Of a stretch of DNA of 64,000 bases, positions 1-11,229 are shown in pieces. The DNA lies in the NCBI GenBank assembly GCA_051294375.1, contig CM119269.1, positions 6,185,919 through 6,249,918 of the forward strand, in the 5' to 3' direction. Position numbers and translations under genes: made by a program. This DNA comes from Paraspadella gotoi. Taxonomy: Eukaryota; Chaetognatha. Below the pieces are notes generated by a model. It made no database searches, had not been told where the DNA came from, and worked only from the letters and a program-made list of their open reading frames with translations. How positions within the stretch are numbered: the first letter of the stretch is position 1; every line of letters begins with the position of its first letter.

Positions 1-531
1 AAAGCTAAAAAACAAGTTTCTGTTATCTCTTATGTAGAATTGAAAATTTAAAACTCGTTAAAAAGCAGTAGTTCTGAAAAAAAAAAAACATTAAAACCAA
101 AAATTTGATTAAAAGAATAAATTCTACGTAATAAATCGATAGATTTATTAAAACTAGAAACTGTGATAAAAGGAAAGAAAAAATTCATTTCGCTTGAAGC
201 GTTCCACGATTACTATTAATTACATTATACGTTCAACTGGAAAATTGATTATACTATTTTAATCATTATTACTCAGTACTTGAATTTATCATTAATGAGA
301 GGACTTCAATAATCAATTTGCTCGGTACGTTAACCGCCCATAAGCCAAAAAAAGTAATTTGTAATAAAAAACGCAAAAATAGAAAAAAATTGAACCCAAA
401 AGCATATCAAAGCAAGCTTATAATTTAAAATATTCGACATATATCGCTTAAAAGATCTTTTTATTTTTAAAGACAAATTGTAAGAGAAAAATTATTGTAT
501 CTCATGACTTAGTTATGCCCCCACAAATGCT
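1..531. other. AT-rich flank downstream of the MYB gene
   Basis: Downstream of the MYB stop codon. AT-rich sequence with short A runs; no coding, RNA or repeat signal recognised. Confidence 0.5.
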
Positions 532-3500
532 TTAAAGGTGCAGAGTTCTTGACTTGGCCAGTAGAACTTTCTCGATTGGCCTTTGACCTGTCCGGGCGTA
601 AGTGTATCCGATTTGCTGTTGCCGGAACGATGACTCGGGTGGCGGGAGGGTGTAGCCATGATCCTCGCTGATAGAACGGTTGAGATCTGCGGATGTGGTA
701 GGAGTGGCAGGCGTGTCGGATTGTCTGACCTTTACAACTGACCCAGCCGCGGTTCCTTCAATGATGTCATCGGCGTCCTCTTCGTCTTCGTCATCGACGA
801 AATTCTTCGCCATCGCCGTCAGTAACACTTGATTAGGCGTCTGACCGCAAACCATTTGGGCAAAAGTCAAAGGTGACGAAAAACCTTTGGTAATAACATT
901 GGAATCGGGACTGGCAGCGAAAAAGTTGATCAATTGCTGTTTACATGCGGGACTTTTGGAAGGAGGCCTGAAAAAAAATAGAATAAACGTGTGACTTCAC
1001 GTCTTAAAATCTTTTGCTCGCTACGCGTTCTTAAATTCGACTTACCTTTCTGCTACATTCTGCTTCAGAATGGAGGGCGGCGAGTATAAGAGAGTCGCGT
1101 CGCCCTCCAACGTCTTCGAAGGAGTTTCGAGTCCGTAACCGAGAGACGTTTGCATCGAACGTCGCGGGGAAGGTTCATCCGCGCCAGCTGCTGATGCGAC
1201 GGCTTTCTCGACGGGCAACGCCGCGGCGGCGCAGTCGGTCATCGCGAGGGATTTCCGCGCCGACTTTTTGACAGGAGAATTCTCCTTTCCGCTTAGTTTC
1301 GGGCGTTCCTCCTCGATGACTGAAGAGGATTCTTCAAGAAATCCCTCGGCGTCTTTCTAATGAAAACAAAGTAAACAATGTCAAAAGAGAACTCAAAAAT
1401 AGCTTTTCTGAAACTTACCCTCAGTACGTCGCTCCTATCCTTGAGCTCTTGCGGAGTACCCAGCGGAGTCAAATCCCACTTCAACGCCCCCTCCTTAGCC
1501 TCAAAAGCAGCGAGGTAACGCTTTAGCGGCGTCGGCGTCCGTTGACCCAAAAACGGCCGCGGGCGTTTGGAGGGACTCGGACCTGCCTGACTCGAAGCGG
1601 GCCAGGGTTTGCTAGGGGGCGGCGGAGTGACGGCAGCTTCGCGGACGAAGAACTCCGTCAAGGCACTACCGCCCCTCAACTGAGCGTCGGGCGGGATAGT
1701 CTTCAAGGGGCACGAGGATTTTGTAGGAGTTTTGTCGTAATTCAAAGTCTTGACGTGGGAACCTAGAAATGACGGAAGGTAGAGAATGATTATTAATCAA
1801 TTCGTCGATGAACCGAACCGCGATTCCTCGGACTCGTTACCTTTTTCTTTCGGCGATGTCTGGCGCGAATCCGAGCGAGATCCAGGAGTAACCGGCGTCG
1901 ACGTCATCTTCGGTGTCTTGGGCTTTACAGTTACAGGGGAGTTGAGAAATTGCGAAGGGGAAAATGGGAGCGACGCGGAGGGAACGCGAGCCTTGATGGG
2001 CGTGCGACAAGCAGCCGTAGCGGATGTAGCCGCGGCAGACGTAGCCGCCGCAGATGTAGCCGTAGCAGATCCAGGGGATTTCGGAGCTTCGCGAAGGGGC
2101 GTTAGCTGGTGAAAATATTTTAGATACTAAAGTATGTAAATTAACAAAATCCGAGAGAGAAAAAAAAACGAGAAGAGAAAGGTCTTACCTTAACGGCGAC
2201 GGCGATAGGGGCGGTGGCGGCAGAAGAGGTCGATTTCTCGACGGATCCTATTAAAGGATCAGTGCAGCTCGAAAGGAAAGAGGCGTTCGGGGATTTGTTG
2301 AGGGGAAAGGCCAGGGCGGACAGTGGAGGATCGTCGAGGGGCAAGGCTGACGAAGTACCGTTCGTCGGAGCGGTCAAAGGCATCGAAAAGGGCGTCGAGG
2401 ATGGCCCGTTGGAGACGACGGAAATGAGGGACAAATTGGTGATCGAGGAAGAGGAGGAGCAGCGGCGCTTTCGCTTTAGAATGGAAGGTGGACTAAAAAG
2501 AGCCTGAAGAAGAAAGATAGTTTTTATTTTCCACGTCTAAAAATTTTCCAAGTTAAATAAAATCAGTTAAGACCTTTTGAGACTTTTTTCGTGACAAGGA
2601 ATATTTTGACTCGCTGTCGTCGTCTTCGTTGTGACTCTTGCGAGTCGGTGGCGGAGTCATCAATCCCTCAGCGGAAACCGACGGACTTCGATGTCTGGGT
2701 CGACCGGTCGGTGTGGACGCCAGCTGCCGAGCCAACCGTTTTCCGCTGCTCCTGGCGCTGGCCTTCGGCGTTTCCGGCGCAACGCCAGGCGCCGATGGAG
2801 TATTTAAGACGTCGCTGGCGGCGCGAGGAGTCGAGGTCGAGTTAAAACGGGAGGACGTCATCTGAGAGGCTGTGAACATAGTTTAAAAAATCTTTAAAGT
2901 ATAGTGATCTCGCCAGACGTTACTATCAAAGAAAATTAATGAAAAAATTTCAAAAAAATAAATGATTGATGCGATAACAAATTATTAATATAATAGTAAT
3001 TGATTGATTAATAAAAATTATTTTTTTTTAATTTAAAAATGTTCACAGGTACAAGCCTGTTCGTGATCTACTATTTGAATTTTGATTCTATTTGATTTTA
3101 ATATTTTTGCTACACTTTACTGGACAGCCGCTGCAGAGTGAACTCATTTGTAGATTAACCAGAAGAAGCTGCGACAGAAAAAAGAGAAAGAGAGACATAT
3201 AATTAAAAGAGAGAAATAGAGAAAAACTGGACAGCCGCTGCAGAGCTGAACTCGTCTATATATAAAAATTGTTTTATAAATAAAACAAACAAATGAGTGT
3301 AGGAATATAAAACAATTTAAAAAATCTTAAAAGCATAAGGATCGTCGCAATTGCATAAGAAAAATCTGGATTGACGACAAATTTTGATACTAAAAAAAAA
3401 ATAAAATTTGAGAAAAGAAAATTAATTTATAAACAGAAAAAAAAATTCTATTTTGCGATTGTCAATTAAAAAAAATAATAAAGTACCGAGAAAAATTAAA

Positions 3501-6500
3501 GTTAGTTTCTGAAGAAAAAAAAACAAAAAAAAACAAAAACTTTTTCATTGTCAAATAAACTCATTAGCAGACGCAGCTCCTGAGAAAAAAAAGAGAAAAA
3601 AAAGAGAAAAAAAAGAGAAAAAAAGAGAGAGAGAAAAAAGGAGAGAGAGAAAAGCCAAATCGTTTTCAGACGAATCAGCAGCGGCAGCAGCAGAGGCAGC
3701 CAGAAAAAAAAAATCAAAAAGCAGCAGCAGAAGAGGCAGGAGAAAAGAAAGAAAAAGAAAAAGCCCCTGCAGAGCCAGCTGCAGACTCGTTTTTTTTCCC
3801 GATGAATCAGCTTGGGGAAAAGAGAGAGAGAGTTACATATAATTAAAAAAGAAGAGAGAGAGAAGGAGACATAAAAATAATAAAAGAAATTTGTTTGTTT
3901 TGATAAAACAAACAAAACATATTTAATAACTGTCCTCGATGATGAGAAGCTGTATATAAATTTTCAGCTTCATACACCCAAAATTAATCATCAAAAAGGC
4001 GATCTATAATTTGGAACGCCGACGACAACGACGCCACTAATGTGCAAAAACCACAGCAAAATCGTAAAGCGATTGCGACGATAAAAACCTCAATGATAAG
4101 AAGCCATATCTAAATTTTTATCTTCCTATGGTTACACACTTGAGCTAGTTCCAATAGTAAAACAGTGTGACGATGACAACAACGACGACTACGGTCAAAT
4201 GAAGCAGAAACGAATTAACATCTCGCCCAAGTTGAGAAAAAGAAAAGTTCTAATAAAACCAGAAGAAAGTAATTCCTAAATTTTCTTTCTTGAACGCCCC
4301 CGCTCACCTAAAGGTGACGTGATAGGAATAAAACCTTGGGCAGTTTTTGAATACATCATTCCCGGGCTGAAGAGACGATAAGTCTCAGCACCGGAGATCG
4401 TCGGCGTTCGTTTGGGACTCAGAGTTCGGTTAGACTTGACCGGTGTCAAAGAGCGGCGGAGCTTCACCGGTGAAAGAACCTGAAGGATGAAGAAATCGAA
4501 AATGGAAAGTTATTGATCAGTTAACAAATAGAGAACAAATTGAAAAAGTAGAAAACAATCAATCATTTGTTCACCTCAAAGTCTACGTTAGACGAATTCA
4601 AAAACATTGCCAATTCTTCTGTGCTGATGTTGGCAAAGCTCACGTCTAAATCGTTAGAATCTTCATCCTGAAATAAAAGTCAAAAGGAATCAAATAGGCC
4701 ATGTTGAGTGTTGACATAGGCCTCATTTTTTTCTCTTTCCTTTTGTGAAATTGGTCATTGTAAATTTTAGTCATGGGATACGTCACCCACCGTTAGAACA
4801 CTCACCGGCGGCAGAGGCGCGATATTCTTGAAAGGAGACCCTAACCAAGACGAAGGCGCTTCCACGCGGTCTTGATCCTCGGGCGGCATCTCAGATTCCG
4901 TCTCCTGCACCGAGCTCTGCCTCCATTCTGAAGGAATTAGACGAGAGGAGGAGGAATTGAGGAGTTCGGATCGGGGTCCCGTCTTGGACGCCTTGGGGCC
5001 GCGGATCAAAAGGGCGCTCTCGTTAAAGGAGAAATCGCCGATGGCGGTGAAGCGAGGCAAGTCTGGCGAAGAAGGGATGAATGTAAAGAGGCGACGTTAT
5101 CAGAGGCCGCTCACGAATAGATGGCGATGATGATCAAAATATGTAGGCAAACCCAAAATCACCTTCTTTCATCTTTCGTTCCAAATTCCTCTCTTGACGC
5201 CGTGCCAGAAGTTCTGCTTCTTTTTCTTCCTGTTCGTATTTCCTATTAACAAAAAGACTTTGAACTAAAAAAAAATGTAAATTTCCCTTTTGTTAAAATG
5301 TTTAATTGTGACGAGGCATTGTATGTAACTATGCCATCAACAAAGGTGATTTTCTTCCGTTACCTTTTCATTGTGGAATTCCAGTGATTTTTGATGGCGT
5401 TGTCCGTTCGACCCGGCAAATATTTGGCAATTTCCGCCCAGCGATTTCCCTATAATTAAAATCTAGTTAAGTGATCTGGATTGACGCGGAGTAATCCAAC
5501 AAAAGAGCACTTACCATCTTTTTATGCAGAAGATAAATCCTTTTGTCCTCTTCCTCAGTCCACGCGCATTTTTTTATGTCTGGGTTTAAATGGTTGTGCC
5601 ATCTGAAAAAAAGGCCAGGATTAATTTTATTGTCTCCTCTACTTATATAAAAGTAACACACGACAACCCGCAGCAAGAAAAAAATCGTTATTTGCCAAGG
5701 TTGGCAAAAGTTTAGGTTCTCGTTCAGACTTCATTCTTTCACCTTTCTCTGCATTGCTTCCCGATACGGCCGCGAAGCTGCTTGGCGATGAGCGACCAGC
5801 GCTTTGGCCCGTACTTGTTGACCAGTTCGATCACTTTATCGTCTTCCTCTTTGGTCCAAGGTCCTTTGATCATCTCTGGGTTCAGAACCTTCTGCCAGCG
5901 AACTTGACATTGCTGAAAAAATGACATTTAAAGAGATAAAAATACTTAAAAGCAATTTACGAAAATCCAAGGTTTTGCAACGAACCTGCTCGGATCGATC
6001 CCCGAACATTGCAGATATTTTGCTCCATCCCGCTTCGGATTTGGGTTCGCCCAGAGATTCTGGCGAAGGGATATAAGCCATTACATACTAAAGTCTATAC
6101 GTACATTTCGTCTCGTTTTTAAAAGCAAAACACTACTACTAAAATATTTCTATAAACGCGTTGACTCACCCACAATCTTCCTCAGTTTTTCGTCTTCGCT
6201 CCGCGTCCACTTGCCGCGGTTGACGCGCCGGTCCGCGCCGCCATCTCCTACGATGGCGACGCTGACCAACGACGCTGCCGACGTCATGGTCGCGGCGTCT
6301 CCGAGAACGAGAACCCGTCCGGCGGAGTCGGGTCGAGTCGGGCGAGTGAGGCCAACGTAGTCATGATCCAAAGAACTGTCGCAGAACGAATCACCTGAAA
6401 CGAGTGTTTGGCGATTTCTTGTTTGTAATACCGTGTTCGTTCGCGAGTGACACCAAAAAAAATATTTACTATACTTAAAATATTTAATAAACATAATAAG

Positions 6501-9500
6501 TATATCATTAGTTGAACAACTACCTGACGTTTTTTATGGATAAATATCATTTCGTGTTTAATGCCTCTGCTTACAATCCTCGCATTCAGATAAAAAACTA
6601 GTTTTTCCAGTATTGTTCAGTAAGGCGTAGTGAAAGTTACATACGAAAATTCTAAAAGTCAATTAAGAACAACATACCATCAGTGAACATTAATTTATAA
6701 AAAAAATTAATTTTATGTTTTATAATTTTTGCAGTAGGCTATATTTATATATAGTACTATCCTTATAAAATCGAAAAATTTCAAAATAGGCTTTTCTTAA
6801 TTTTGATTGCAGATTTGAATTCCTTGTAAAAAGTTGATAAAAGAAAATATAAATCATTTTTAAAAATTCTTTCATTAAGTGGGTTAAAAATTAAAAAAAC
6901 TATATTTAATATATAAAAAGTTAATTTTCAGCTTAAAATATAGCTTTTTATAATTTTTGACCCATTTAATGAAGGAATTTTTCAAAGAGAGTTATATTTC
7001 TTTTTATTAACTTTTTATGACGAATCCAAATCTGCAAAAAATTTTTAGACAAAACTGTTTTGAAATTTTAACATTTATTGGTTTAGTACTAGTATAAATA
7101 TGGCCTACTGCGTAAATTGTAAAATTTATTATAAATTTTTTTATTACATAAATGTTCATTAGTATAATGTTGTTCGTTCCTCACTTTTAGAATTTTAATT
7201 AAAGTTAAATTTAGAAATTTTACTACGCCTTATTGTTCAGTTACTATTAACAAAATAAATTTAAATTGCTCCATAATATAAATTAGGCCAAAATACGGAT
7301 TAGTTAAAACCATCTCCAGCTATTTCTAATCATATAAGAGTAACATTTTTGCAACTTTTAGGAAAAAAAATCATGTCCATTTTTGTCCATTTTCACTTTC
7401 GTCTTCAAATTTGAATGCCAAGGAAAGTTGAGAAAATTTTTTTTATTTTGGAATTCCTTTCTTCCTTATCTTCTTCACCCCTGAGTAAAATATTTTTCTT
7501 ATGAAATTGGTACAACCAATATATATCATTCATAGTTCACTTATGAATTAAATTGAAGTTGACAAGTAAAAAAGTCGCAGTTTTAGTTTTTATTATAATT
7601 TATTAAACAAAAATAGTTTAAATTGGCTTAAACTAACAGAAAATATAGCCCACAGAATAAGCTTTTAACACCTACAAAATTATCAAAAAAACTCATTTCG
7701 TTTAGCCATAAATATTTTTTAAAGACGACAATTAATTTGTGACTTTTTGTGACTTGCATTTATTTTTAATAAAGATAAGATTTTAAATTTATTTTATAGT
7801 TGAGGAACATACTGACGTTAATAAACAAAAAAAACCGCATCCTTTTAAACCAATGGAAAGCGTCAGGACTTGTTTTTTCTCAGAATCGACAGATTTTGCG
7901 GAAATATTTTCCGCAAAATCTGTCGATTTACTAAATTTGCCAGGCAACCAAAATTGGAAAGAAAAATCATGAGATACCGTAAATTTCTTTTCTTATAATG
8001 GATAATAAGAAATTTCTTTGATTTGGCTCAATGTAAAGGCAGAAAAGTAGTGGGAGGGAACAGGAAAGGGAGAACAAGAAAAGGAAAAGAGGGGAAAAGA
8101 AAGAGAAGGAGAGAAGGCAATAAAAAAGGATAAGGAAAGTGAAATAGTGGCAGAGAAAGGTAGGGTCATAGAAAAGGTAAGTTACGGCGTGAAAAGTAGG
8201 GGAGGAAAGAGGAAGATAAAAATAGAAACAACAGAGAAGAAAAGAGATGAAGAAAGAGAATCAGGGAAACGGTATGAAAGGGAAAAAAAAATGTATCAGA
8301 TAATGTGGCATCTTGTCTGAAAAGTTTTGTGTAAATAAAAGCCACAAAAAAAGTTAAAAGGAGGAATTTGATCTTTAAAAGTTGTTGGTACCATAAAATT
8401 TCATTATACTTTCATCTCAAATTAGGTTGTTAATGAGATTAGATTGGGATAATCTCCAAAGAAATCATGTCTTACCGTATTTTTTAACTCATAGAAATTT
8501 AACTGAACAGTACTAGGTAATAAGAATGAGATAACCATAGCAAACCGTTTTTTTAAATAAAGAAAACTTCATACTAATCACTGAGATCAAAAGAGATGGT
8601 AATTATTTAAGTTCAGAAATGCGTTATCTAAAGGACGTCGATCGTACGTGGAGCCTAATTTATTTACTATTCTTTGTATAATTTTTTCTCTAACACAGTA
8701 AAATTGGCAAAGAAAGACCATTTTAGGCGTGTTATTGATTGAATTTAAAAAAAAAATTATATAATTAGAAATCCCTATCAATGTTCTAATCAATGGCGTA
8801 TCTGAATTATCCTAATGTTGAGTAATTTTTGAGTAATGATTTTTTATTTATCTTTTTTAATTGTAAATCCTAATTTTTTTCTATACCCCGTGTCCGTTCG
8901 CGAGTGACACCAAAAAAATGCGTACCATTTGGATGAATATTTTTAAAATTTTTTTTCCTCATTATATTTTAATTTTATAAGATTAATTTGATATTTACTT
9001 ATGTAAAACAACCTTTCTCTAATGGTCATCCAATTTCATCTTCAGTAAAAAACTGAATCTTTTAAAAAAAGAAAATCATTATAAATCAATTACTGATTAA
9101 TTAATTAAAATTATTAAAATTTATTGATACCATTAGATTTAAAATTATCTGGGACTCTTTATGAGGCCTTAAACCACCAAAGCCTGTCCAAAGTCAGGGG
9201 CAAGATAGCTTATGAATGGATAATTTTTATATTGGTTGTACCAATTTCATAAAATATTTATTCAAAACAATCAAGAACTTGCTCAGGACAGCATTTTTTT
9301 TTTAATTGGACAAATTATATAAAGAAAACTTAAGATTTACAATAAAAAAATAAATAAAAAATCATTACTCAGAAATTACTAAACATTACAATTCAGATAC
9401 GCCATTAAGACCATTAAGAGGGATATCTTATGATGTAAATTTTTTAAAAAATCCATTCAAGGACATGCCTAAAATGGTCTTCTTTTGCCAATTTTACTGT

Positions 9501-10197
9501 GTTAGATAAAAAATTAAATATAGAATAGTAAATGAATTAAACACAAAATGAAACTTATATATAAAAAATGTCAAGTAATTCTCCAACTAATGATATACTT
9601 ATGAATTATATTTATTAAATATTTAAAATATAGTAAAAATTTTTTGGGTATCATTCGCGAACGTCCAATTTGAAAAAAAAAGCATGTTCTTGACCGTTTT
9701 GAATAATTATTTTATATCGTAAGGATAAAATAATATTAATATAATATAATTATAAATATAATTATATATATAATTAATATAAATATTAATGATTTTCTTT
9801 TTTAAAAAGATTCAGTTTTTTATTGAAGATGAAATTTGATGACCATTAAAGAAAAGTTGTTTTACATAAGTAAATATCAAATTAATCTTATGAAATTAAA
9901 ATATAATAAACGTCTAATACTTTGCTACAGAATGAGGGGAAAAAATTGAAAAAATATTTATCCAATGAGAAATGGTACGAATTTTTTTGGTGTCAGTCGC
10001 GAACGGACACGGGGTATATTTATAATAATTATTTGATTATAAAAAAAAAGTTTAATTCCAAGCAATTCCTACCTTCGCTTTTTTTCTCTTCTTCGACGTC
10101 CCACGTGGTCGCGAAGGTGGAAGATTCTTCGACCTGCTCGAAGTCGTCGACGGAGGCTTTTTTCGATTCGGAAAGGATCCAGGGCTTCAAGTGGGAT
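532..10197 (-). CDS. MYBL2: B-MYB-type three-repeat MYB transcription factor
   Basis: Nuclear DNA-binding factor of the animal A/B/c-MYB family. Exons read on the minus strand: 10073-10197, 6170-6394, 5986-6059, 5743-5912, 5515-5602, 5364-5449, 5163-5242, 4806-5062, 4575-4667, 4308-4479, 2574-2861, 2189-2503, 1841-2105, 1419-1762, 1046-1356 and 532-967. R1 carries KWTRSEDEKL, R2 carries GPWTKEEDDKVIELV and WSLIAKQLRGR, and R3 carries AWTEEEDKRIY and NRWAEIAKYLPGRTDNAIK. The C-terminal part keeps the B-MYB signature LPFSPSQFLNSP (exon 1841-2105) and two PPSILK motifs, with many SP/TP sites typical of CDK-phosphorylated MYB proteins. The exon 10073-10197 joins 6170 in phase, but no in-frame ATG is seen upstream. 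The start is therefore unresolved; the first in-frame ATG is at 6287. Exon 4308-4479 ends in phase 1 and does not join 2574-2861 (phase 0), so an exon between them is missing from this model. Family assignment is firm; the B-MYB subtype is inferred from the C-terminal motif. Confidence 0.9.
2862..4307. other. Low-complexity MYB intron region
   Basis: Purine-rich, A-rich stretch between two MYB exons. It holds two direct copies of TGGACAGCCGCTGCAGAG (near 3120 and 3229) and GA/GAAA-rich tracts at 3580-3880. A missing MYB exon may lie here, because the flanking exon phases do not match, but I could not identify one. Confidence 0.4.
6621..7232. mobile_element. Foldback (MITE-like) element with 8-bp target duplication
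   Basis: The element starts TAAGGCGTAGT and ends ACTACGCCTTA. Almost its whole length folds on itself, with arms of about 300 bases that are clearly similar but diverged. It is flanked on both sides by TTGTTCAG (6613-6620 and 7233-7240), an exact 8-bp target-site duplication of the size made by hAT transposases. It sits in the large MYB intron. There is no coding capacity, so it is non-autonomous. Confidence 0.7.
7884..7928. repeat. Short near-perfect hairpin
   Basis: AATCGACAGATTTTGCGGAA is followed at once by its reverse complement around a few-base centre, inside the MYB intron. It may be the remains of a tiny palindromic element. No gene context suggests a terminator. Confidence 0.6.
8590..9560. 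repeat. Second inverted repeat interleaved with the MITE
   Basis: Sequence at about 8650-8880 recurs in inverted form at about 9330-9540; examples are the GAGTAATGATTTTTTATTTAT motif and the stretch containing TTTTACTGTGTTAGA. Its right arm lies inside the element at 8884-10016, so the two inverted repeats interleave. This suggests one inserted into, or rearranged with, the other. Confidence 0.45.
8884..10016. mobile_element. MITE with long terminal inverted repeats
   Basis: The left end TACCCCGTGTCCGTTCGCGA is mirrored at the right end, and arms of about 230-240 bases (8884-9110 and 9770-10016) are inverted copies. TA flanks both ends, as expected for Tc1/mariner-type insertion, although a 2-bp duplication is weak evidence. 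Related ends occur at about 6429-6461 and 9640-9665. The interior has no transposase frame and contains part of another inverted repeat. Confidence 0.55.
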
Positions 10198-10423
10198 CTG
10201 GAGTGAAAGAAGCTTCGATTTAATTCACTCGCTCTTAATAAAAAGACAATATTTAATACCGAAAATAACTTGACAATTTGACTCGAATCTCGCTGGAGTC
10301 GGGTTTTCGACGGAAGTATCGAGTTACGATTAAGAATTAAGGCCGACGGGAGGGGAAGACAATAGAGGCGAGTCGACGAGGTCAGGGCCAATCCCCGAGC
10401 TGGTACATATGAAAGGCCTCGCT

Positions 10424-10446
10424 CCCTTTTATAAACTTTGGCGGGA
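10424..10446 (-). promoter_or_regulatory. Putative MYB promoter: TATA box with adjacent E2F-type site
   Basis: On the minus strand TATAAAAGGG lies at 10424-10433. TCCCGCCAAA (plus strand TTTGGCGGGA), a close match to the E2F consensus, lies directly upstream at 10437-10446. The first recognised MYB coding exon begins about 230 bases downstream. B-MYB genes of other animals are classic E2F/DREAM targets, so the arrangement fits cell-cycle control. The transcription start is inferred, not seen. Confidence 0.5.
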
Positions 10447-10603
10447 CAATGGGGGGAGAAATGTTGCTGAATTGGAAATTAGGCCGGAGACTCGGGCTGG
10501 GCGAACCATGCGGCGCCATTCAACCGCGGATATGGCCAAAGCTATGTAAGTAGAAGGGGATGTATAATAGTATAGTGTAAAATGTTTTATAATGTTTTCC
10601 CCC

Positions 10604-10730
10604 TATTTAAGTATTTTCATTACAGATTTACAGGTTATTTTTTTTTATATTTTAAACCAAGTNNNNNNNNNNTATTTAAATATTTTCATTAAAGATTTAC
10701 AGGTTATTTTTTTCATATTTTAAACCAAGT
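10604..10730. repeat. Duplicated sequence across a 10-N assembly gap
   Basis: About 58 bases ending in TTTTAAACCAAGT occur immediately before and immediately after the N run at 10663-10672 with few differences. This looks like an unmerged overlap of two contig ends rather than a biological tandem repeat. Confidence 0.6.
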
Positions 10731-11213
10731 TGCACCATTGCATTAGAGTTGCAAAAGAGAAACGAATTGCAGTGTAAATAGGATTTAGCTAGTTTGTGAT
10801 ATTGAGGCGACTTAACCCAAGGAATAGGGTATTTATAATTTTTTTTAACGAGCTTCTTGAAAGGAAGGGTAAAGTTCAGCTTTTTGAATCTGGACTTCAT
10901 TTTGACCTATTTTATTAATCAACTTTAGAGGAAGGTGAGAAGTAGTGCCAATATAAAAAAATAAGAGAAAAAAGCGAAAATAAAATAAATAATTACGTTT
11001 GCCTCCGAGCCAAACTTTTTGCCTCGAGCCGCCAAGGAAAGGACGATATAAGCGATCACCAAAACATACATGGAAACCGCGAAATATGTTCTTATACCAT
11101 CCACGACCCACAACAATAACAATAAGGGTAGGTAAAAAGAATTAAAGAATTAAGAACAAAAAAAATATACCTTACCTTTCAACGGAGTAGTTCCGAACGT
11201 AAATCCGATTCAT
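10697..11213 (-). CDS. Possible small single-pass membrane protein
   Basis: Not recognised. An ATG at 11213 in good context opens exon 11176-11213 (MNRIYVRNYSVE). A possible second exon of about 11000-11080 encodes the hydrophobic stretch FAVSMYVLVIAYIVLSLAA followed by basic residues, and a third from about 10906 encodes a very basic tail (MKSRFKKLNFTLPFKKLVKK). The splice sites fit in phase, but the middle acceptor is weak. A single membrane segment with a basic cytoplasmic tail is all that can be said. It may be spurious. Confidence 0.3.
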
Positions 11214-11229
11214 GGTGAGCGAACGGCCT

